Notes under the pieces: generated by a model
Databases searched by the model: none
What the model saw: the letters and a program-made list of their open reading frames with translations, nothing else
Told to the model about the DNA's origin: nothing
Program-made: the position numbers and the translations under genes
Origin: Campylobacteraceae bacterium
Lineage (GTDB): Bacteria; Campylobacterota; Campylobacteria; Campylobacterales; Sulfurospirillaceae
Length of the DNA: 6,757 nt
Direction: 5' to 3'
NCBI GenBank assembly: GCA_027013265.1
Contig: JALUXQ010000209.1
Span: 1-6,757 of the forward strand
In this document: piece by piece, positions 1 through 5,054 of the stretch
Layout of the letters: every line of letters begins with the position of its first letter
How positions within the stretch are numbered: position 1 is the first letter of the stretch

Positions 1-560
1 AAAAGAGGCTCTAAATTCCTATTTTCATCTTCCATATTGTACTTGGCATACCCCTCTTTTGCAGCAGCATAGACAACAGGAAATTCAAGTTGTTCTTCAT
101 TTGCATCGAGCGCAACCAGAAGGTCAAATACCTCATCAACTACTCTCTCTGGATCAGCTGCTGGCTTATCTATCTTGTTTATGACAACTATCGGCTTGAG
201 ACCCAACGATAGGGCTTTTTTCAAGACAAATTTTGTTTGAGGCATCACTCCCTCTTGTGCATCAACAAGAAGCAGCACACCATCAACCATCTTCAAAACC
301 CTCTCAACTTCTCCACCAAAATCAGCATGGCCTGGGGTGTCGATTATATTTATCTTGGAATTTTTATAGTGAATAGCTGTATTTTTTGAGAGTATTGTTA
401 TACCTCTCTCTTTTTCCAAATCATTGCTATCCATAACTCTCTCATCAACTTTTTGATGTTCTGTAAATGTTCCTGATTGTTTTAATAATTCATCAACTAA
501 TGTAGTTTTACCGTGGTCAACATGCGCAATCACGGCAATATTTCTAAATACTAAATCCAT
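1..560 (-). CDS. typA: GTPase TypA/BipA, N-terminal part (cut by window edge)
   Basis: This is the N-terminal 186 codons of a translational GTPase of the TypA/BipA family, which binds the 70S ribosome and assists ribosome assembly and stress adaptation. Read on the minus strand it begins MDLVFRNIAVIAHVDHGKTT. The G-domain motifs are in order: G1 AHVDHGKT (residues 12-19), G2 RGITI (52-56), G3 DTPGH (74-78), G4 NKID (128-131) and a G5-like YAAAK (164-168). The family is usually about 600 residues, so roughly two thirds lies left of the window. The ATG at 560 is chosen because AGGAG lies 5 nt upstream (566-570, minus strand) and residue 1 aligns with known TypA starts. The short gap from the start to G1 and the GITI/DTPGHADFGGEVER pattern favour TypA over EF-G, LepA or elongation factor Tu. 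It is transcribed divergently from the flagellar operon. The same neighbour (Cj0039c) occurs in C. jejuni, to my recollection, so the pairing looks ancestral rather than functional. Confidence 0.96.
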   Translation of the reverse strand, partial: MDLVFRNIAVIAHVDHGKTTLVDELLKQSGTFTEHQKVDERVMDSNDLEKERGITILSKNTAIHYKNSKINIIDTPGHADFGGEVERVLKMVDGVLLLVDAQEGVMPQTKFVLKKALSLGLKPIVVINKIDKPAADPERVVDEVFDLLVALDANEEQLEFPVVYAAAKEGYAKYNMEDENRNLEPL

Positions 561-569
561 TTTTTCTCC

Positions 570-590
570 TTTTAACCCTTCTGGTTAAAA
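570..590 (-). promoter_or_regulatory. Perfect inverted repeat in the typA leader, touching the Shine-Dalgarno
   Basis: TTTTAACC (570-577) and GGTTAAAA (583-590) form a perfect 8-bp inverted repeat around a 5-nt spacer. In the typA transcript the hairpin ends exactly at the first base of AGGAG, so folding would press against the ribosome-binding site. It could instead be a DNA operator. The symmetry is seen directly; the function is inference. Confidence 0.5.
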
Positions 591-604
591 ATATTAAGCC
601 GTGC

Positions 605-610
605 ATTATA
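605..610 (-). promoter_or_regulatory. Putative sigma70 -10 box for typA
   Basis: The minus strand reads TATAAT (610 down to 605), a perfect -10 hexamer, preceded by T-rich sequence and without a recognisable -35 box. This is the usual look of Campylobacterota housekeeping promoters. Transcription would start near 598. That gives a leader of under 40 nt containing the 570-590 hairpin. Confidence 0.6.
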
Positions 611-643
611 TCTAAAATTTCTTAAAATAGCATATGCAGAAAA

Positions 644-661
644 CAGGAATGCTATTTGCTT
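644..661 (+). promoter_or_regulatory. Sigma54 (RpoN) promoter of the fliK-flgD-flgE1 operon
   Basis: CAGGAATGCTATTTGCTT has the -24 GG (646-647) and -12 GC (658-659) separated by exactly 10 nt, with the GGAA...TTGCTT context typical of Campylobacter sigma54 sites. The start of transcription is expected near 671, leaving a short leader before the fliK Shine-Dalgarno (AAAAGG, 681-686). In this group hook genes are known to be middle-stage flagellar genes controlled by RpoN and the FlgS/FlgR two-component system. A near copy of this promoter sits before flgE2. Confidence 0.88.
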
Positions 662-693
662 GCATCTATATTAATAAAACAAAAGGTTGAATT

Positions 694-2382
694 ATGCAAA
701 ATCTAATATCCATTGTAGCAACTGAGCCTAAAGCTATAAATACACTAAAAGATAGCAAAGGAACAAACTCTTCAAAAACAACAGACGACTCAAAGGACTT
801 TGTTGCTATTTTATTTGACCAAATCAAGAATAATATAAAAAACTCTATAAAAACCGATAAGAATATCTCTTCTAAAGTTCAAATAAATTTAGACAACTTG
901 TTAAAAAGTGATAAGAAAAAATCATCAGACGAGCTTTTATTAGGTGAAGTTTTAAGTATGCTTTCGCTATTAAAAAACAGCGATAAAAATATATCCTTTC
1001 CAAAATTTTCTGACAAATTAGATAAAATTATCAACAACAAAGTAGTATTAAATGAGTTTAAAGGTGTTAAAAATATAGGTGATTTGATAAAATTATCCAA
1101 AAAATACAGCCTTGGGCTAGAAAACATAAAATTTTCAAAAGAAGATATCAAGACTCTGCAGAAAGATTTTCCAAAACTTGCTAAAAAAGAGTTCTTCAAT
1201 ATAAAAGATGATTTAAAAACTAGTACAACAAGTCAAGATAAAATACCTACAAAAAATGAAAAAACTATCATAATAGAGAAGTTGGTTAACAACCTATCAA
1301 AAAAGGCTATCAAAAAAGAGAATAGTCCAAAAAATATACTCCAAAATATACTTAAAAACATAGATGAAAACACAAAAAAGGTAATAGTAAAAACAAAAGA
1401 AGAAGATAAGAAAAACAAAGTCGATAAGTTTATCAAACAAGATACAAAAATAGTGAAAAATATAGATACAAAAGATACAAAAATAGTGAAAAATATAGAT
1501 ACAAAAGATACAAAAATAGTGAAAAATATAGATACAAAAGATACAAAAATAGTGAAAACAACAAAAAATAGTAAAAGCAAAGTTGCAGAACAAAATAGTT
1601 TAAATGCAAATGTTTCAAGAAGAGGAGAGAAGACAATTTTAAAAGACAAAATACTAGATAAAAAGGCAGAACAGCAAAGTTACAAAGAGACAATAAACAA
1701 AGCAGAAACATTACCAAGAGATACAAAAAACAAGAGAGAGACAAATAGTATCAAAATTGAAAAAACCCGTAATTTTGACAATACAAAAAATATATCTATA
1801 AAAACAGACGAAGAGAGTACGAAAATCAGAAAAAATATCACTCTTAACAGTACACAAAATATATCCACAGGATTAGACAAAGAGAGTGATTCAAAAAAAG
1901 AGACCAAAGACATAAAGCACGATCCAGTAATTCACAAAACTGAAGTGAAAAATAATGTAAAAGCTGAGATATTTAAAACAGATAAAAACAAGGCCACAAG
2001 AGGCAGTCTAAATCAGTTTGCAAACGATTTAAGAGAGAAGATAGAGAGTTATAAGCCACCTATAATGAAACTACAGATGTCATTAGTTCCTAAAAACTTA
2101 GGCGAAGTGGAGGTAACTCTTTTAAACAGAGGAAATAATCTACATGTAAATATCACTTCCAACACAAACGCTATGTCACTTTTTACTCAAAATCAAGCTG
2201 AGTTTAAAAACTCTCTTGTAAATATGGGTTTTACAAACTTGGAGATGAATTTTTCAGACCAAGGAAAAAGTAACCAACAACACCAAAACAGCAGGCAAAA
2301 CAGAGACTCCTCATTTGAGGAAGCACAAGATCAACACGATCATGAGAGTACTATCGAATTAGTAGTGCCTCAATACATATAA
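694..2382 (+). CDS. fliK: Flagellar hook-length control protein FliK
   Basis: FliK is exported during hook assembly, measures hook length, and makes the export gate (FlhB) switch from hook to filament substrates. The 562-residue product has a poorly conserved, very lysine-rich, low-complexity N-terminal and central region. A compact C-terminal Flg_hook-type domain lies at about residues 440-525, with the family signature LQMSLVPKNLGEVEV (460-474) and the following NITSNTNAM...LVNMGFTNLEMNFSDQ stretch. A Gln/His-rich tail ends in IELVVPQYI. Residues 250-288 are a perfect 11-residue tandem repeat (see separate entry). A more degenerate repeat may exist nearby, since NTKNISIKTDEES resembles STQNISTGLDKES. 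The start is set by AAAAGG (681-686) 7 nt before the ATG. It is first in the operon, directly ahead of flgD and flgE1, the same order as Cj0041-Cj0043. The assignment rests on the C-terminal domain and context; the N-terminal two thirds gives no family signal by eye. Confidence 0.9.
   Translation: MQNLISIVATEPKAINTLKDSKGTNSSKTTDDSKDFVAILFDQIKNNIKNSIKTDKNISSKVQINLDNLLKSDKKKSSDELLLGEVLSMLSLLKNSDKNISFPKFSDKLDKIINNKVVLNEFKGVKNIGDLIKLSKKYSLGLENIKFSKEDIKTLQKDFPKLAKKEFFNIKDDLKTSTTSQDKIPTKNEKTIIIEKLVNNLSKKAIKKENSPKNILQNILKNIDENTKKVIVKTKEEDKKNKVDKFIKQDTKIVKNIDTKDTKIVKNIDTKDTKIVKNIDTKDTKIVKTTKNSKSKVAEQNSLNANVSRRGEKTILKDKILDKKAEQQSYKETINKAETLPRDTKNKRETNSIKIEKTRNFDNTKNISIKTDEESTKIRKNITLNSTQNISTGLDKESDSKKETKDIKHDPVIHKTEVKNNVKAEIFKTDKNKATRGSLNQFANDLREKIESYKPPIMKLQMSLVPKNLGEVEVTLLNRGNNLHVNITSNTNAMSLFTQNQAEFKNSLVNMGFTNLEMNFSDQGKSNQQHQNSRQNRDSSFEEAQDQHDHESTIELVVPQYI
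1441..1558 (+). repeat. 33-nt in-frame tandem repeat inside fliK, 3.6 copies
   Basis: Three full copies (1441-1473, 1474-1506, 1507-1539) and a partial fourth (1540-1558) are identical base for base. Each unit encodes DTKIVKNIDTK, so residues 250-288 of FliK are built of 11-residue repeats. Perfect DNA identity, including third codon positions, points to recent slippage or recombinational expansion. The period is a multiple of three, so gain or loss of copies keeps the reading frame and only changes protein length. Confidence 0.97.
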
Positions 2383-2392
2383 AGGATAAATT

Positions 2393-3082
2393 ATGGCAAC
2401 AGGAATCACATCCAATACAACAAATCAAACTGGAATCACAAACTCGCTAAACAGCACACAAAATAGTAAAGCAAAAAATCCAAAGGCTGCTCTAAATAAA
2501 GACTCTTTTATGAAACTTTTATTGACTGAACTCAAATATCAAGACCCCACAAGCCCTATGGATACAGCAAAAATTCTTACACAAACCTCACAGCTAGCAA
2601 CACTTGAGTCTGCTGACAACACAAATAAAACCATGACTGATTTAGTAAGCAAACTCAACAATAGTGTGAACATGGGAGCACTTTCAGCCATAGGCAAAAT
2701 GGCAAGCCTAGGATCAAACAATATAACACTTCCAAAAAATAGTTTGGCAAAATTTGAAGTTTACTTCAAAAATCCTATCCAGAGTGGAACTTTAACGATA
2801 TCCGACTCACAGGGCAACGCAGTAAGAACAGTATCTTTAAATGATCAAGCAGGGAAAAACGGCATCTTGGCATTTCAATGGGATGGAATAAGTGATAGTG
2901 GGTCAAAAATGAAAAGTGGGCTTTATAGTGTTACTGCAAATTATACTGACAGCAGTGGAGTGGCACAAAAAACACAATTTGGTGTGTACCCTGTTGAATC
3001 GGTCAGATATGACCAGGGAAAGGCTCTTATGAAGTTGGGCTCTTCTTATATTCCAATGGCAAGAATATCTGAATTTTATTAA
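2393..3082 (+). CDS. flgD: Flagellar hook cap / assembly scaffold protein FlgD
   Basis: FlgD is exported through the flagellar type III apparatus and forms the cap under which FlgE subunits polymerise; it is absent from the finished hook. The 229-residue length is typical of the family. A low-complexity Asn/Thr-rich N-terminus leads into the conserved FlgD motif FMKLLLTELKYQDPTSPMD (39-57) and TSQLATLES (65-73). The C-terminal half carries the Ig-like/FlgD tandem region with FQWDG (161-165) followed by SGLYSVTANY. The protein ends in LGSSYIPMARISEFY, typical of FlgD C-termini. The Shine-Dalgarno AAAGGA (2381-2386) overlaps the fliK stop codon (2380-2382) and lies 6 nt before the ATG, which fixes the start and suggests translational coupling. 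It sits between the ruler and the hook subunit, as in Campylobacter. Confidence 0.95.
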   Translation: MATGITSNTTNQTGITNSLNSTQNSKAKNPKAALNKDSFMKLLLTELKYQDPTSPMDTAKILTQTSQLATLESADNTNKTMTDLVSKLNNSVNMGALSAIGKMASLGSNNITLPKNSLAKFEVYFKNPIQSGTLTISDSQGNAVRTVSLNDQAGKNGILAFQWDGISDSGSKMKSGLYSVTANYTDSSGVAQKTQFGVYPVESVRYDQGKALMKLGSSYIPMARISEFY

Positions 3083-3092
3083 GGCAAAAAAA

Positions 3093-4796
3093 ATGAATAT
3101 CTCTTTTTATAATGGTGTGAGTGGTGTAAAGACAGATCAAGTTTATTTAGATACCGTAGCAGAAAATATAGCAAATATCAACACAGTTGGATATAAAAAG
3201 AGTAGTTCGCCTGAATTTTCTACGATTTTTTCTTCAACGCTTTCTGAATCATATCTTAATCCAACTTCAAACGATATCGGTTTAGGTGTGAGAAAAACTG
3301 CTCCGACTTTAAACATGAGCCAAGGTATATTTCAAGCAACTGATCAAACATTTGACTTAGCAATTGGTGGTGATGGCTGGTTTGGAGTGCAAGGATTAGA
3401 CAACAACATATACTATACAAGGGCAGGTGCTTTTGATGTAGATAAAAATGGTGATTTAGTTGATCCAAATGGTAACTATCTTTTAGCTACTAATGCCAAC
3501 AACATAACCCCTACAACTTTACCACAAAGTACGATAGATAATTATGGTAAATATTATTCAAAAAATGGCACATCTCCTAGTGATGCATTTGCAATTTCTG
3601 ATATTGGAAATATTCCACTTGGCTCTGTGGGTGCACAGACAAAAGTAAACCTACCTAATATTTTATACTATCCGCCAGTTGCCTCAACCTATGTAAAGTA
3701 TCAAGCAAATTTAAATCCACAAATAAATATTGCTTCAACACAAATTGCATTAAACAGTTCTGACATCTTAAATCAGACAGTAGATAGTATAAATAGTACA
3801 ATATCTATAAATGGTTCTGTATCAAATACCCCTGCCATCTTAAACCCCAAAAAAGACGATAGTGTGCTAATCACAATAATAGACAAAAATGGAAAAGTAG
3901 TAAAAACAAGCACTAAACTTGATGCAACTTTCAATTGGTCTATCTCCAACAAAAGCATAAATACTCTTGATATTGCCAACCCTTTAAGCGTAACTGCTGA
4001 ACTTGTTACGAAACAAGAGATTCCAAATGTAGAACACTTTAGTTCAACAATTATTTCACCTGCTGGTAAAAAAGATATACTTGATATGACTTATACAAAA
4101 GAGATTCCACAGCCTCCTACGGGGAGTGTATGGAATGCTGATTTAAAGATTTTATCTTTTTTTGAAAAATATAATCCTAGCTCAACATATGATACTACAA
4201 AATATCAAATTGATACAAATAACAACAATGTGTACAGTATAATTGACTCTCAAACTGGAAATATATCATTTTCAAGTAGTGGTGAGCTTTTGACTTCTAA
4301 TATACCAACTATGTCAAATGGTGGAACACCTCTAAAGATAGATGTTGGAAATCCAAATAGCTATTCGGGGTTTGTGTCAAGTGTAGCTATTGACAAATCA
4401 CGCTCAGAACAGCATGATGGTTTAGAGTCTGGACTTCTTAAAAGTTACGGTTTGGATAAAGATGGAAATATTATAGCTGATTTTGATAATGGTAAAAGTG
4501 TACCTATGGCAAAAGTTGCAATTTACCACTTTAAAAATGATCAAGGCTTAAGCAAGACTAGCAATACTCTATTTAGAGAATCGTCAAATAGTGGAAATCC
4601 GATATTCTTTACAGATAAAAATGGAAATTCTATTCTTGGAGCACATATCAATTCTCATAGGCTAGAGAGTAGCAATGTTGATTTGACAATTGCCATGAGT
4701 GAACTTATTTTAGCACAAAGAACCTATGGAGCTAGTGCAAAAAGTATAACTACAAGTGATCAAATGATACAAAATGCAATCAACATGAAAAAATAG
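3093..4796 (+). CDS. flgE: Flagellar hook protein FlgE (first paralogue, FlgE1)
   Basis: This is a structural subunit of the hook, the curved universal joint between rod and filament. The 567-residue protein begins with the rod/hook N-terminal helix, including the signature ENIANINTVGYK (24-35), then the FlgE/F/G core segment FDLAIGGDGWF (87-97) with YYTRAGAFDVD after it. It closes with the matching C-terminal helix SNVDLTIAMSELILAQRTYGASAKSI (from residue 527) ending DQMIQNAINMKK. The N- and C-terminal helices pack together as the D0 core. The large central part is variable, surface-exposed D1/D2-type sequence rich in Ser, Asn and Thr. The length is close to C. jejuni Cj0043-type FlgE and longer than the roughly 400-residue enteric FlgE. 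The gap to flgD is 10 nt, and TTAAGG (3079-3084) overlaps the flgD stop and lies 8 nt before the ATG. FlgG and FlgF are excluded by length and by neighbours. Confidence 0.93.
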   Translation: MNISFYNGVSGVKTDQVYLDTVAENIANINTVGYKKSSSPEFSTIFSSTLSESYLNPTSNDIGLGVRKTAPTLNMSQGIFQATDQTFDLAIGGDGWFGVQGLDNNIYYTRAGAFDVDKNGDLVDPNGNYLLATNANNITPTTLPQSTIDNYGKYYSKNGTSPSDAFAISDIGNIPLGSVGAQTKVNLPNILYYPPVASTYVKYQANLNPQINIASTQIALNSSDILNQTVDSINSTISINGSVSNTPAILNPKKDDSVLITIIDKNGKVVKTSTKLDATFNWSISNKSINTLDIANPLSVTAELVTKQEIPNVEHFSSTIISPAGKKDILDMTYTKEIPQPPTGSVWNADLKILSFFEKYNPSSTYDTTKYQIDTNNNNVYSIIDSQTGNISFSSSGELLTSNIPTMSNGGTPLKIDVGNPNSYSGFVSSVAIDKSRSEQHDGLESGLLKSYGLDKDGNIIADFDNGKSVPMAKVAIYHFKNDQGLSKTSNTLFRESSNSGNPIFFTDKNGNSILGAHINSHRLESSNVDLTIAMSELILAQRTYGASAKSITTSDQMIQNAINMKK

Positions 4797-4811
4797 GAAT
4801 GTTTTTTGCTT
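4794..4811 (+). promoter_or_regulatory. Sigma54 (RpoN) promoter of flgE2, overlapping the flgE1 stop
   Basis: TAGGAATGTTTTTTGCTT has -24 GG (4796-4797) and -12 GC (4808-4809) with exactly 10 nt between. Its TAG is the flgE1 stop codon, so the promoter begins inside the upstream gene. It differs from the fliK promoter at only a few positions. The expected transcription start is near 4821, which would make positions 4821-5054 a leader of about 235 nt containing the whole repeat array. Confidence 0.85.
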
Positions 4812-4842
4812 TAATAAATTACGAAATGAAATTTAAAGCAGA

Positions 4843-4922
4843 ATTCTCGACTTTAGTCGTAGCTTTAGTGCAATGAATTTAGCAGGAATTTACTTCCTGA
4901 TAAAGAAAACAGTTAAATAAAA
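4843..4922 (+). repeat. Array unit 1 (complete, 80 nt)
   Basis: The first hairpin is in 4847-4860: CGAC/GTCG stem, TTTA loop, with an outer T-T mismatch. The linker is 4861-4877. The second hairpin is 4878-4904: CAGGAA pairs with TTCCTG around a TTTAC loop, then a G-A mismatch, then TTTA pairs with TAAA. The tail is 4905-4922. It begins ATTC rather than the GTTC of the other units. Confidence 0.85.
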
Positions 4923-4963
4923 GTTCTCGACTTTAGTCGTAGCTTTAGTGCAATGAATAAAAA
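4923..4963 (+). repeat. Array unit 2 (short, 41 nt)
   Basis: The unit consists of GTTC (4923-4926), the same 14-nt hairpin sequence as unit 1 (4927-4940) and the invariant linker (4941-4957). It then passes directly to TAAAAA and the next unit, so the 27-nt hairpin and most of the tail are missing. This looks like a clean internal deletion of the second half or a half-unit insertion. Confidence 0.85.
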
Positions 4964-5043
4964 GTTCTTGGTGCAAGCCAAAGCTTTAGTGCAATGAATT
5001 TAATTTAAGCTTTGCTTAAATTAAAGAAAACAGTTAAATAAAA
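4964..5043 (+). repeat. Array unit 3 (complete, 80 nt, different stems)
   Basis: The first hairpin (4968-4981) is TTGGT/GCCAA closing a GCAA loop, a GNRA-type tetraloop, and includes one G-U pair as RNA. The linker is 4982-4998. The second hairpin (4999-5025) is a perfect 12-bp stem, TTTAATTTAAGC with GCTTAAATTAAA, around a TTT loop. The tail (5026-5043) runs directly into the flgE2 Shine-Dalgarno AAGGA (5044-5048). Confidence 0.87.
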
Positions 5044-5054
5044 AAGGATGTAAA

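Larger units (their letters stand above)
4843..5043 (+). repeat. Three-unit double-hairpin repeat array in the flgE2 leader
   Basis: Three direct repeat units of 80, 41 and 80 nt abut without spacers. The complete unit is: (A/G)TTC; a 14-nt first hairpin; the invariant linker AGCTTTAGTGCAATGAA; a 27-nt second hairpin; and the invariant tail GAAAACAGTTAAATAAAA. The middle unit lacks the second hairpin and most of the tail. Linker and tail are identical between units, while hairpin stems differ in sequence but keep their length and pairing. The array fills the space between the sigma54 promoter and the flgE2 ribosome-binding site. It could be a structured RNA leader, or REP/MITE-like elements inserted here. 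I do not recognise a named family. Confidence 0.88.

Noticed and set aside
1441..1558. Direct repeats as replication-origin iterons
   Set aside because: They lie wholly inside the fliK coding frame, have a codon-multiple period, and no replication gene or DnaA box cluster is nearby.
879..1913. Several minus-strand open frames opposite fliK (879-1199, 1233-1649, 1297-1593, 1433-1744, 1680-1913)
   Set aside because: They are Phe/Leu/Ser-rich antisense shadows of a Lys-rich, A-rich gene, with no ribosome-binding sites or recognisable domains, and they overlap one another.
2539..3979. Minus-strand open frames opposite flgD and flgE1 (2539-2721, 3256-3468, 3773-3979)
   Set aside because: They are short, overlap well-supported forward genes, and have no start signals or recognisable product.
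4999..5025. Strong 12-bp hairpin as a rho-independent terminator of flgE1
   Set aside because: The stem is AT-rich and is followed by GAAAACAG, not a T-tract, on the plus strand. On the minus strand the following bases (TTCATTGC) are not a T-tract either. It lies downstream of the flgE2 promoter and 29 nt before the flgE2 start.
4843..5043. Possible CRISPR array upstream of flgE2
   Set aside because: The units abut rather than alternating a fixed repeat with unique spacers of even size. The variable parts are self-complementary hairpins, only three units exist, and no cas gene is visible.
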